Shown in pieces: positions 26,725 to 36,105 of a stretch of DNA of 57,098 nt (positions are counted from its first letter, which is position 1; each line of letters opens with the position of its first letter). Position numbers and translations under genes: made by a program. Source of the stretch: Cloacimonetes bacterium UBA5210 (GTDB lineage Bacteria; Cloacimonadota; Cloacimonadia; Cloacimonadales; Cloacimonadaceae); the NCBI GenBank assembly GCA_002412625.1, contig DHVK01000001.1:1-57098 (forward strand), in the 5' to 3' direction. The notes under the pieces are model-generated. The model searched no databases, had not been told where the DNA came from, and saw only the letters and a program-made list of their open reading frames with translations.

Positions 26725-26843
26725 GTAAATCTGCATGTTAAGCTAATTAAGCGCTATAGAAACCCCGCTGGTTCGGTATTGCCGGAGGGCATGTTTCCGG
26801 TAAATCTGCAAATTAAGCTAATTAAGCGCTATAGAAACCCCGC
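26725..26843 (+). repeat. Two-copy 44-bp direct repeat with 31-bp spacer
   Basis: GTAAATCTGC...CTATAGAAACCCCGC occurs at 26725-26768 and 26800-26843 with two mismatches in 44, separated by 31 bp. The inner part TTAAGCTAATTAAGC is itself partly palindromic. Confidence 0.7.
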
Positions 26844-27274
26844 AGAAGGGGAAGGCAGGGCTCTTTAGTGCTTAATATGCTTATTTAGTATATTATTAAT
26901 ATATCCTATATGTAATACATTGATATTAAGGTAGTTAGAACCATCCTTTTTCGGGGGAATTCGTGCTTAAATCCTGCTTAACATAGCTTAAGATCTTCCG
27001 AATTGACTTGTAATCCTAGGCTTTGGGTCGAAAGCGGCGGGATGACGCTTCTACTCTTTGGCGAGCGCCGTTACTGTACAGGCATACGCTGATGATAGAT
27101 GTAAACAGTCGACATACAAAAGAAAAAAGCTTTATGGAAGCGAGTCAAGATTGGTAAAACTCTTGACACATAGAGCCAAAATCCCTGAGCTGTTTACACC
27201 GTGGTTTGCGGTAGATCCGGAGCACGACTAATGGTGGTTTATAGACTGATACTCAGACAGATAAAGGAAAGCTT

Positions 27275-30200
27275 ATGAAACGAACTCTAATCGTGTTATT
27301 CGGGCTGTGCTGCATGCAATTGCTAGCCCTTGAAGGTCAATTCACCAAGCTCAATACCAGTTTTTCCATTCTTCAGCGCAGTGATTCTTCCCTGGATGTG
27401 CGCTTTAATCTTCCCGATTATAGCATCAAAGATATCGCGGTAGAAGGCACCAATTACCAAAAGATCGAGATCAGAGGGGCGGGAAGCTTGGTTGAACAAG
27501 GTCTGCCCGATCTCCCGCAGCTTAGCACCACCATCGCCATTCCGGTACAGGGCAGTGTGTCTTTGGAAGTGCTGAACGCCACCCAGCGTGTGCTGATGGG
27601 CGTGAACCCATATCCGGTGCAAGATGCCCGCTTACCCGAAAGTAGCCGGGCCTTTAGCAAAAACGAGAGCTTCTACAGCAGCAATCAAGTATATCCGCAG
27701 CATGATGTGGTGTTCAGCGAGCCCATGATCCTGCGTGAAATGAGGATCATCAGCATATCCGTGAGCCCCTTTGAATTTGACGCTGCCACCAGTGAATTAC
27801 GCGTCCGCGAGAGCATCGACATCCGCGTGAACTTCAGCCCCGAGCCGGGCCTAAACGAGCTTCCCTTTGCGCCTCAAACCCTGAGCGCGGCGTTTGCCAA
27901 GACTTACGAATCGATGATTCTGAACTTTGCCGATTACCGGGATTTGGTAGTAGCCAATACTCCACCACGTTACCTGATTATTCACGGCAATACGACTGAC
28001 GCTGCCTTTCTTGCTTCGTTGAACTTTTATGCCACCTGGAAGCGGCAGAAGGGCGCGGACGTGGATATCGCCACCACTGCCGCGAACAGCGCGGGCAGCT
28101 CGACTTCCAGTATCCAGACCTATATCCGCAATCGCTACAACAACCCTGCTACCCGACCGGATTTCGTGATTCTGATCGGGGATACCAGCGGCAGCTATGC
28201 CATCCCCGCCTTCATCAATAATAGCGGCGGAACGGATTACCCCTATACCCACATGAACACCGGCGACCTGCTGGGTGATCTCTTCATCGGCAGAATCTCG
28301 GTGGAAAACCTCAATCAGTTCCTCGTGGTGCTGGATAAGATCTATCTGTACGAACGTGACATGGATCTGGATAGCGCGGATTGGATGAATCACATGCTAT
28401 TGGTAGGCGACAATCAGCCCTCCGGCATCTCCACCATGTACATCAGCAAATACATCAAGGAAATGGCGCAGGAAGTAAACCCCGACAACACTTTTACCGA
28501 AATGTACGGACCGGATTTCAACAGCTTTGTTTCCGGCATCAACGCAGCATTTAACCAAGGCATTAGCTTCTACAGCTTCCGGGGTTACATAGATTTCAGC
28601 CCACCAACGGAAAGCGCACTATTCAACGGCTTCAAGCTGCCTCATGCCGTGATTATCACATGTTCCACAGGGAACTATTGGAGCGGCCTGGCTGAAACCG
28701 AGCAACTGATCCGCTATGGCACCACCGCTTCTCTAAAGGGCTCGGTGACGGCCATCGGAATGAGCACTTCGTCCACGCACACGACCTTCAACAACGTTTT
28801 GCATGGCGGAATCTTCGAAGGCATCTATACCCGGGGCATGCGCACCATGGGGGAGGCCGCCCTGCATGGCAAGCTGTATATGAACGAGATGTTCGGTGTA
28901 TCATCTCCCCTAAACGCGGAAAAATTTGCCCACTGGTGCAACCTGATGGGCGACCCCACCATGGAAGTGTATGTTGGCATTCCGGATAGTTTCCAGATCC
29001 AAACTGACGCAAGTATCCCTCTGGGGCTTTCGCTGCTGGATGTTGAAGTTACAGATTCGGTCAACCAGCCGGTGGAGGGCGCTTCCGTAGTGCTGTCGCT
29101 GGGCTTTGAGATCCTTTCCCGCGGCTATACGGACAGCGAAGGCCACGTGATCCTGGTGCTTCCCGCCGGGATGACCGCCGGTGACGCAGTGATCACCATA
29201 TCCAAACACAATTTCAAGCCGCTGCTCCATGATCTGCCGATTGTGGATATCGCAACTTTGGTTCCGGCAGAAATGGTCATAGACGACTCCGCTTCCGGAA
29301 ACAACAATGGCATCATCACTGCCGGCGAAACGGTGGATTTATACTTTGGTTTGCGCAATACGGGCAGCACTTCCATGAACCGGATCGGGGGAACGCTTTA
29401 TACTGATAGCCCCTGGGTTCAGATTGTTCAGGGTTTGGTGGTTTATCCCCCGATTCCCGGTGGTTCAACCGCGATCAACAACGCCCCGCTGGTGATCCAG
29501 GTAGCCCCCAATACTCCGCACGGCACCATGTTGCGCCTCCACCTGGCTTTGGGTGATGGCGCTATCAATACTTATGACGTGTCCGAGTTTATCCCGGTGG
29601 AATCCGCCCGCGCGGAATTCATCAGCTACAACGTCTTGGACGGGGGTCCGGGCGTGCTTGACCCCGGAGATACAGCGCAACTGAAGGTTAGCGTAAAGAA
29701 TACCGGCTCCGCGGCAATCCAAAATGTTTACGCGCAACTGAGTACCCAGAACGATCTGATCGAAGTGCTGGATGACATAGCGTTCATCGGCTCTCTTCCT
29801 GTGAATACCACTGTGAGCAGCATTGGTGACCATTTCCAGGTGTTCTCCCGCGATCCCACTATCCCAGGAATGATCATGCCAATGACGATCAGGCTCTACA
29901 ACGCGGCAGGTTTTGAGCAATTTGTGCCATTCTCGCTCAGCATCGGCACCGTTACCCAGCAAAACCCCCTTGGACCTGACGCCTATGGCTATGTGATATA
30001 TGATTATACGGATACCCAGTATCCCGAAGCCCCGGTGTACAATTGGGTAGAAATCGCACCGCAAATGGGTGGTTTGGGCACGGCGTTGCCGATCTCAGAT
30101 ATCTATAACTCCAGTGACGAGGGAGATCAGGTGGGCGCGGAGTCGCTTGCCGTGGTGGATCTGCCTTTCTCGTTCCGCTTCTATGGCCGCTACTATGATC

Positions 30201-31669
30201 AGATCACGGTATGTTCCAATGGCTTCATCGCCCTTGGGATCACCGGTAATGCCGAATTTCGCAATTTCCGTCTCCCGGGAGCGATGGGGCCCAGCCCGAT
30301 GATCGCTGCCTTCTGGGACGACCTGGCGACTCATAGCGGAAGCAGCATCTCCTATTGGTTCGACCGCGCCAATCGCAGATTCATCGTGGAATGGTACAAC
30401 CTGCGCAACGGAAAGGATGGCACTTCTCCCGAGACATTCCAGGTGATGCTCTACGACCAAAATTATCACTATACCAGCCTGGGTGACGGCCCCATCAAGA
30501 TTCAATACCACACCTTCAACAACGTGGATTCGCAATCCGGCAGCAGGCACGGAAACTTCTGCACGATCGGCATCGAAGACCACACGGGAACCCGTGGCCT
30601 GGAATATACCTTCAACAACACCTATCCCACCGCCGCTGCTCCCTTGGGACACGGCACCGCGATCTACATCACAAACAACCCTTCCATGTACGATGCGCCC
30701 ATCACTTTGGGAAATCTGCCGGCAGTTACTCTGCGCCAGGGAGAATCGCTTGTCTTGAGCGACCTCGACGCGCATTTCCAAAGTGTGGCTTTTCTGAACT
30801 ATACTGTGGTCGAAAACCCCGATATCAGCTCAGTGAACACCGAGAACGGTCTGCTGCTAAGCCCGAATCCGGATTTTCACGGAGACTCGGAAGTAGGCAT
30901 CAGAGCCAGTGACCCGATGGGCAGGCACATTGAGCTGTACTTCACGCTTACGGTGCATCAGGCTGTGGGGCTGTATCAGGATTTCTCCGGAGGCAGCCTG
31001 CCCGGTGGTTGGGCTGTGGGACACCTGGGAAGCACCACGATGGCTTGGCAGATTCAAAGCGAAGATGGTGAAATCTTCTTTGCTAAAACCTCCACGACTC
31101 AAGGGCATACCGCGAATGAACGCCTGAGTACCAATAGCTATAACCTAAGCGGATTCCGGAATACCAAGGTTCGCTTCCGCATGGATTTCCTGCCTTTCGG
31201 GAATGCCGCCGGAACCCTGCAATACTCGTTCAACAATTTCACCTGGATCGCAATCGATAGCTACAGCACACCTTACACAGGCTACAAAGAGTATCTGCTG
31301 CCTGTGCTGGATAACCGCAGTTCAGTGCGTTTACGCTGGACCTATGCCTCCGGCTCAAACGGTAGCGGAGCAGATAACCATTGGATTGTGGATGATATCA
31401 GCATCACCGGGATGTATCCCGCGGAACCGCGGAACTTGCATATCATTACTTCAGGAGCGAATGTGCTGCTGAGCTGGGATGCGGTAAACACGGATGCTAA
31501 TGGCAATCCGATGACTGTCTCCGGATACAAGGTGTATGCCTCGGATCTTCCGGAATTTGAGCTGAGCCCTCAGACGCTGGTAGGGACAAGCGCGACAAAC
31601 TCCATCACGCTCAGTGGGGCGGCGAGCGCTCCCCGAAAATTCTATAAAGTAACCACAAAGACCGATTAA
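27275..31669 (+). CDS. Secreted gingipain-type (C25) cysteine peptidase-like protein
   Basis: A 1464-residue protein with signal peptide (MKRTLIVLFGLCCMQLLA) and AAAGGAA before the ATG. Residues ~60-200 look like the C25 propeptide, and ~235-560 are the peptidase C25 domain (RYLIIHGNTTDAAFL; PDFVILIGDTSG; HAVIITCSTGNYW with Cys463). The usual catalytic His in the GHG segment is replaced: SFRGYIDF has Tyr438. CARDB-like and Ig-like beta domains follow, an anchor-like domain at ~905-1130, a jelly-roll near 1235-1385, and a final Fn3 domain ending YKVTTKTD. No clear T9SS tail is seen. Probably a surface protein; proteolysis is uncertain because of the His change. Monocistronic, with its own terminator. 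Confidence 0.85.
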   Translation: MKRTLIVLFGLCCMQLLALEGQFTKLNTSFSILQRSDSSLDVRFNLPDYSIKDIAVEGTNYQKIEIRGAGSLVEQGLPDLPQLSTTIAIPVQGSVSLEVLNATQRVLMGVNPYPVQDARLPESSRAFSKNESFYSSNQVYPQHDVVFSEPMILREMRIISISVSPFEFDAATSELRVRESIDIRVNFSPEPGLNELPFAPQTLSAAFAKTYESMILNFADYRDLVVANTPPRYLIIHGNTTDAAFLASLNFYATWKRQKGADVDIATTAANSAGSSTSSIQTYIRNRYNNPATRPDFVILIGDTSGSYAIPAFINNSGGTDYPYTHMNTGDLLGDLFIGRISVENLNQFLVVLDKIYLYERDMDLDSADWMNHMLLVGDNQPSGISTMYISKYIKEMAQEVNPDNTFTEMYGPDFNSFVSGINAAFNQGISFYSFRGYIDFSPPTESALFNGFKLPHAVIITCSTGNYWSGLAETEQLIRYGTTASLKGSVTAIGMSTSSTHTTFNNVLHGGIFEGIYTRGMRTMGEAALHGKLYMNEMFGVSSPLNAEKFAHWCNLMGDPTMEVYVGIPDSFQIQTDASIPLGLSLLDVEVTDSVNQPVEGASVVLSLGFEILSRGYTDSEGHVILVLPAGMTAGDAVITISKHNFKPLLHDLPIVDIATLVPAEMVIDDSASGNNNGIITAGETVDLYFGLRNTGSTSMNRIGGTLYTDSPWVQIVQGLVVYPPIPGGSTAINNAPLVIQVAPNTPHGTMLRLHLALGDGAINTYDVSEFIPVESARAEFISYNVLDGGPGVLDPGDTAQLKVSVKNTGSAAIQNVYAQLSTQNDLIEVLDDIAFIGSLPVNTTVSSIGDHFQVFSRDPTIPGMIMPMTIRLYNAAGFEQFVPFSLSIGTVTQQNPLGPDAYGYVIYDYTDTQYPEAPVYNWVEIAPQMGGLGTALPISDIYNSSDEGDQVGAESLAVVDLPFSFRFYGRYYDQITVCSNGFIALGITGNAEFRNFRLPGAMGPSPMIAAFWDDLATHSGSSISYWFDRANRRFIVEWYNLRNGKDGTSPETFQVMLYDQNYHYTSLGDGPIKIQYHTFNNVDSQSGSRHGNFCTIGIEDHTGTRGLEYTFNNTYPTAAAPLGHGTAIYITNNPSMYDAPITLGNLPAVTLRQGESLVLSDLDAHFQSVAFLNYTVVENPDISSVNTENGLLLSPNPDFHGDSEVGIRASDPMGRHIELYFTLTVHQAVGLYQDFSGGSLPGGWAVGHLGSTTMAWQIQSEDGEIFFAKTSTTQGHTANERLSTNSYNLSGFRNTKVRFRMDFLPFGNAAGTLQYSFNNFTWIAIDSYSTPYTGYKEYLLPVLDNRSSVRLRWTYASGSNGSGADNHWIVDDISITGMYPAEPRNLHIITSGANVLLSWDAVNTDANGNPMTVSGYKVYASDLPEFELSPQTLVGTSATNSITLSGAASAPRKFYKVTTKTD

Positions 31670-31689
31670 CAATACGAAACAGTGATCTC

Positions 31690-31722
31690 AGAGGAGCGCC
31701 GCAAGGTGCTCCTCTGTTTTCT
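31690..31722 (+). terminator. Terminator of the C25 peptidase gene
   Basis: Stem AGAGGAGCGCC with GGTGCTCCTCT (one mismatch), a 4-base GCAA loop, then TGTTTTCT, 20 bp after the stop codon. Confidence 0.8.
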
Positions 31723-31864
31723 CTTGAGCGGAGTTTCATCCGGTGCCTCTCAATACTATGTTGACCATACGAGATGCTATCTGAAATGTCGTGCCGATGG
31801 TACTTATCACTATGTTACATTATGCGCTTTTCACCACAAATGCCCGCACCGAACCCCGTTTCTC

Positions 31865-32059
31865 GGCTGGAGCTCGCCCCTCCCGGGGCGTTTTTCTGCC
31901 AGTATCCCCCAAGCTTGAAACACCTTCCACCAAAGAGATACAATATGAGATTATGAAGGATATCGTTGGCCTTCCGCCATTCTCAGGAGCTCGTCCATGT
32001 CATTGCATAGTTTGTGTGTAATTGACAGAAAAACGCCCCGGGAGGGGCGAGCTCCAGCC
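31865..32059. repeat. 34-bp perfect inverted repeat enclosing 127 bp
   Basis: The arm GGCTGGAGCTCGCCCC... (31865-31898) returns as its exact complement at 32026-32059. Arms end inward in CGTTTTTCTG. The enclosed 127 bp has no ORF. It resembles a short non-autonomous element or a cruciform; the CAGAAAAACG core also occurs at 26500-26566. Confidence 0.75.
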
Positions 32060-32163
32060 TCATGCCACCCCAATGGCGAGCCGAATCCTCGGTACAGCGA
32101 ACACCGGAACATGCACACACCAGAAGCCCTTCAAACCGGCAGGGTGTTTAATAGCCTTGTCAC

Positions 32164-32225
32164 CAAGCTGTTTTCAAGCTCTTATTGTGCCATGGACATG
32201 GCTTGATAAGGGCTTAACATCAGCC
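32164..32225 (+). repeat. AAGCTG-rich interspersed repeat, copy 3
   Basis: AAGCTGTTTTCAAGCTCTTA, a divergent GTGCCATGGACATGG core, GCTTGATAAGGGCTT and CATCAGCC. It is the only copy in (+) orientation and the most divergent one. Confidence 0.5.
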
Positions 32226-32248
32226 GCAAACAGGCGGGATAAATCAAA

Positions 32249-32278
32249 GACCGTTGCCGGATAAACCAAGCAACGGTC
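32249..32278 (-). terminator. Terminator of the large surface-protein gene
   Basis: A 9-bp perfect stem (GACCGTTGC with GCAACGGTC), a 12-base loop and TTTGATTT on the (-) strand, about 30 bp after the stop at 32311. Confidence 0.75.
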
Positions 32279-32310
32279 ATAATCTTTTCAATGATGCGGT
32301 TGATTAATCT

Positions 32311-35300
32311 CTATTTGGTTTTATCCAAGAGTTCCCGGAGCCTGAGCAGGGGATTATCATGGGGTTTCAGTTCCCCACGGGCATTTGCTCTGGCTTTTAC
32401 ACAGAAGAATACGGACTCGAGATAGGGCGTAACTTCCGGGAAATAAAAGCTTGTATCCGTAGTGAGATCAATGATGTTGAAATCAGTAGCAAGGTCATCC
32501 GGTCCATTCAGGATATGCAGTGAATAATCTGTGACGCTGATCGGGTTTCCGGAAGTGTCGGTCGTAACCGGATCCCAGCTCAGCGAAATATCCTCTCCGA
32601 AAATCTCGATCTGCAGATTCTGCGGAGCTGCGGGTATGCCGCCAAGTTTCTCCAATGGATTCGAAAAGCTGGCGCTGGAAGATACTTCGTTGCTATATCT
32701 GGCTTTCACCGCCCAGAGATACTCGCCTTGGGGAATGGCGGACCAATCGGTATCGCTGAAAGAATTACCGGCAATGGGGCTGGGGTTAATCTGGGTCCAA
32801 AGCTCCGGATTGGTCTGGTGTGCGGCACTGAAGCGCCAGAGATCGTAGCCTTCCAAGGCACGCTGGTTTCGGGTGAAAGCGGAAACGACTTGCACTTTGT
32901 CGATAAACCATTGGTAATAAAGCCCATCGTTGGAGGGCGGATCCTCAGCATGGAAGGCAATGCGAATCGGTCTGCCGCTATACACGGACAAGTCTATCAC
33001 CACAGGTGCGGCATAGTAGTTCCAGCCCCCACTTTGTTCGCTGGCATTCCAGAGCGTGGTCCAGGAGCTTCCGTCATCCGTGCTGAGCTTCACATAGTAG
33101 TTATCCCCGTCCACAGAACCGTAAAATACATAGCTATCAAAGCTCAACACAGCGTCTGAAGGGCAAAACAGGGATGGGCTGATCAACCATTCATCCTGAT
33201 GCGAGTAATCCCACCACAAGCCGGCTTGGTAAGTACCATCCGTGGGGCTTACCGGTGTGGTGCCGCCGATCACTTCCTGGTTTCTGTGCCAGGTGGGATA
33301 CGCTCCGTTTGGCAAGATTCCGCTGTTGTTTAAAATAATCTGCTCCCAAGCCTGGGGCGGGAATTGAGCAGCTTCAAAGCTTTCCACGATGCCGATCGCG
33401 TCCTGATTAGGGCTTTGCCAGCTGAGATTAACGGCGTTCTGGGATGGCGATAGTTCGGCGAGCAAGCCATAGGGCGCAAAGGCAAGCTCATTCATCTGCA
33501 TTGCGCCAAACGAATATGCAGTCTGGCCGATTTGAATGCTGCCCACCAGGCTTGTGTATTGGGGATGGGTGATGCTGTAGCTATAGCTGAAGTCACCATA
33601 CACCTGGGGGAACATAAAAGAGCCGTCTGCCGCGCTGATATCCTGATAATCCTGGTAGCCCAGCAGAGTAATGGTGGCTCCGGCAATGCCGGCACCGGTA
33701 TCGCTGGCCAAAATGGTCCCGGAGACGCTTACTCTGGGCATTGCTTGCATGGTGATGTTCAGTATTTCGGTTTCGTCTTCTTCAAGATTGACCGTCACGG
33801 TCTGGTTGAGATAGCCATATATGCTGAAGTCGATCGAATACTCTCCGGGTAAGAGGTTCAGGATCTGGAATTGACCGTTGCTATCGGTAAGTGTCGCTTC
33901 CACATCATTCAGCGCGATCCGCACACCGGCCAGCGGGGCAGAGCTCTCACCCAATACGGTTCCGGTGATGTGTCCCACTCCGCCGGGTATCACCATGAAA
34001 GTAGTCTTGGGGAATTGTCCGCTCAGGGTTCCGCCGTCGGGGGCGGTGGGATCGTAGTCAATGGTGTCGCTTTGCAGTTTACGGCTGCGGTTGCTGCCTA
34101 CGGTCTGGGCTTTGAAGTTATCACTGGAACTATAGTAAACCGTATCCAGCGGGCGTTGCACCATCATGGCCAGGTTCCCGCCTTGTAGATACATAAAGGG
34201 TTCCGGGAACTCAATGCTGATGGTGTTTTCACCGCTGGGATAGTTCACATTGCCATCAAAGACCAGAGTGAGATCGGTGGAAGGGATCCAGCCATCCGCA
34301 AGGTTGTTCTGAGCGGTGTTGCCCAACCAGATTTTGGTGGGCATATTGGGTAGGTCTGTCACAAAGCTGTTGTATAACCTGAGCCCGGTGATCATACCGA
34401 CGAAGTTATTCAGCTCATCTGCCGTATAGATCGTCTCAAACATAGAAGCCTTGTACCAGAAATCCAGCGGCATCTTCGCGTTTTGGTCGCCATCCCCGAT
34501 GCTTAATTCGTTCACGCCATTTCCGGTGAGGTTGATGCTGTGAATAGCGCGCGCTTCATTTCTTTGGTTGTCATATATTGTGATTGTAGCGCTTACTTCT
34601 CCGGGAAAGTTTGGACTGAACGTGGCAGTGAAAGTGATGGATTCTTCGCTGGCAAGCGTTGTGGGTAGAGTGGGCAGATTGCTGAGGGTGATGGCGGGGT
34701 TTCCGCTGATGCTGATGGAATTGATCCCAAGCTGGCCTCCACCCGCATTGGAAATGGTGATCTGCTTGGCACTGGAACCCCCCAGGCTGATATCCCCGAA
34801 GTTCCATTGCGTGGGATCAATCAGGATATTCGGGATTCCAAACAAGGAGAAATTCTGCACACTCTCCTGGTTGTTCAATATCGTAACGGTATGGCTTACG
34901 GGGGTATAGCCGGGCTTTGATGCGGTCACTGTGTGCGCGCCGACCGGAACATAAGCAAAGCTGTAGGTCCCGTTTACCTCCGTGGTGGTGCTGTAGGCGC
35001 TGTCTTCTATGTTGATTGTCACGTTGCTGAGCGGGGCACCGGCTTCGGTAACGGTTCCCCTCAGGCTGCCCATGTCTTCCACGTTCAGGTAGAAGCGTGT
35101 ATTGGAACGATTGCTGGTCACCGTACCGGTGGTCGCGGTATCCGCGGCAACGCTGTCGCTTTGATAACGCAGGCTCGAGGTGAATGGTGTCGGCGCGAAA
35201 AAAACAGAGGCGTTTTGCGTGTAGGCAACTGGGATCAGATCGGTGAGGATATCCACCAAGATGTTGGATGCTCCATCCCATGCTAAAGGAGTTTGGAAGA

Positions 35301-35688
35301 CGTGGATGTTCCAGCCTGTGTCGGGCAGGAAGTTATCGTGGTGCCAGACCTGGGTATATTCACCCACTTCAAAAGTGTTGGTAAGTGCTGTCTGATTTGT
35401 CTGCTTGACGCGGATGCGAAAGTTCGGCATCGTGATGCAATTATTCAAGGCCTGCACGTTGAAAGCCAGAGCGGTAATCGTACCGGGGGCAGCTCCGGCA
35501 GCGAAGAGCTCTGAGGCGGAATACAGATACTGCTGGCGGAAGTTCTTGTAATAAGTGCCGTAGGGAGTGGGGTTACCGGTTGTGCCGTTTGAGGTAGTGC
35601 CATCGCCGATGGGGACGATCATTTGAGCGTTTAGGATGAAGAGGGTGCCTAGGATAAGAAAGAGGGTCGAGAACAGTTTCTTGGTCAT
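32311..35688 (-). CDS. Large secreted surface protein with CarboxypepD_reg-like repeats and cleaved-adhesin-like domain
   Basis: A 1125-residue protein with signal peptide (MTKKLFSTLFLILGTLFILNAQ) and AGGAGAA before the ATG. At least three carboxypeptidase-regulatory-like beta domains are visible (GSLRGTVTEAGAPLSNVTIN near 210; ITGTVLGESSAPLAGV near 575; VSGTILASDTGAGIAGATI near 660). A NFGDISLGGSSAKQI segment (~295) resembles Ig-like ASH/choice-of-anchor domains. A cleaved-adhesin/jelly-roll domain covers ~780-970 (DEWLISPSLFCPSDAVLSFD; WFIDKVQV), with Fn3 modules on either side. No typical T9SS tail is seen; it ends RLRELLDKTK. A role in adhesion or polymer binding is inferred from domains only. 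Confidence 0.82.
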   Translation of the reverse strand: MTKKLFSTLFLILGTLFILNAQMIVPIGDGTTSNGTTGNPTPYGTYYKNFRQQYLYSASELFAAGAAPGTITALAFNVQALNNCITMPNFRIRVKQTNQTALTNTFEVGEYTQVWHHDNFLPDTGWNIHVFQTPLAWDGASNILVDILTDLIPVAYTQNASVFFAPTPFTSSLRYQSDSVAADTATTGTVTSNRSNTRFYLNVEDMGSLRGTVTEAGAPLSNVTINIEDSAYSTTTEVNGTYSFAYVPVGAHTVTASKPGYTPVSHTVTILNNQESVQNFSLFGIPNILIDPTQWNFGDISLGGSSAKQITISNAGGGQLGINSISISGNPAITLSNLPTLPTTLASEESITFTATFSPNFPGEVSATITIYDNQRNEARAIHSINLTGNGVNELSIGDGDQNAKMPLDFWYKASMFETIYTADELNNFVGMITGLRLYNSFVTDLPNMPTKIWLGNTAQNNLADGWIPSTDLTLVFDGNVNYPSGENTISIEFPEPFMYLQGGNLAMMVQRPLDTVYYSSSDNFKAQTVGSNRSRKLQSDTIDYDPTAPDGGTLSGQFPKTTFMVIPGGVGHITGTVLGESSAPLAGVRIALNDVEATLTDSNGQFQILNLLPGEYSIDFSIYGYLNQTVTVNLEEDETEILNITMQAMPRVSVSGTILASDTGAGIAGATITLLGYQDYQDISAADGSFMFPQVYGDFSYSYSITHPQYTSLVGSIQIGQTAYSFGAMQMNELAFAPYGLLAELSPSQNAVNLSWQSPNQDAIGIVESFEAAQFPPQAWEQIILNNSGILPNGAYPTWHRNQEVIGGTTPVSPTDGTYQAGLWWDYSHQDEWLISPSLFCPSDAVLSFDSYVFYGSVDGDNYYVKLSTDDGSSWTTLWNASEQSGGWNYYAAPVVIDLSVYSGRPIRIAFHAEDPPSNDGLYYQWFIDKVQVVSAFTRNQRALEGYDLWRFSAAHQTNPELWTQINPSPIAGNSFSDTDWSAIPQGEYLWAVKARYSNEVSSSASFSNPLEKLGGIPAAPQNLQIEIFGEDISLSWDPVTTDTSGNPISVTDYSLHILNGPDDLATDFNIIDLTTDTSFYFPEVTPYLESVFFCVKARANARGELKPHDNPLLRLRELLDKTK

Positions 35689-36105
35689 TGTTTCTCCTAA
35701 AAAAATCTGGTCTGTGAAGTGTTCATTGTATTAAGTTCCTAAGTGTTTCCGTGTCGTTTGAGAACGTGGGGTAAGCACAGAGATTCTGCAAATTCTGTAA
35801 AGCAAAATTATTTGAAAGCCACGCTTTAGCTGGCTTTAGCAGGGATCCGTAAGACAGGCACAAATAGACAATATATCAACGTATCATGATATTTCTCAGT
35901 TGATTGCGCAATGCAATATGTTCAGCTCCCTGCAGTATCAGAACAAGCTGAGATGACGGTCGAGAACCAAGAAGCCGGGGCATGCTGATTCAGGAGGCGA
36001 TTTTTCCCTTGACATAAAACCTAATGTTTTGAATTTGAGTGCATTATTGGATTTATGCTATATCATATCTGATAGAACATAGGAAGAACTTTAAGGAGAA
36101 AAAAC
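35689..36105. other. Divergent intergenic region upstream of hup
   Basis: 417 bp between divergent genes. It contains a TTGACA-type promoter for hup near 36009 and AT-rich sequence at 35780-35930. A weak AAGCTGAGATGACGG string at ~35944 recalls the interspersed repeat but does not align well. No gene seen. Confidence 0.5.
36009..36037 (+). promoter_or_regulatory. Probable promoter of hup
   Basis: TTGACA at 36009-36014 with AATTTG 17 bases downstream as a weak -10. The first 11 bases (CTTGACATAAA) match the rpmE promoter exactly, while the two -10 elements are both poor TATAAT matches. Confidence 0.45.

Larger units (their letters stand above)
26007..27274. other. 1.27-kb intergenic region rich in repeats and a gene remnant
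   Basis: No intact gene is seen. It holds MITE-like copy 1 (26032-26222), a (-) strand protein-like fragment (26289-26505), a 12-bp inverted repeat (26500-26511 with 26555-26566), a 44-bp two-copy direct repeat, a very AT-rich stretch at 26870-26935 and the promoter region of the C25 peptidase gene. A (+) frame at 26221-26868 is open but repeat-rich and not protein-like. Confidence 0.6.
31670..32310. other. Intergenic region between convergent genes, with inverted repeats
   Basis: No convincing gene: several short overlapping (+) frames exist but none has a ribosome site or protein-like content. The region holds two terminators, a 34-bp perfect inverted repeat and copy 3 of the AAGCTG-rich repeat. 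Confidence 0.6.

Noticed and set aside
26725..26843. Possible mini CRISPR array
   Set aside because: Only two repeats, one spacer, no cas genes, and the repeat is longer than typical with an unusual 3' end; kept only as a direct repeat.
26221..26868. 215-codon (+) open frame
   Set aside because: It is not protein-like, crosses an inverted repeat and both copies of the 44-bp repeat, and is antisense to a more protein-like fragment.
31682..32264. Several overlapping short (+) frames
   Set aside because: They fall across a terminator, a 34-bp inverted repeat and an interspersed repeat, and none has a ribosome site.
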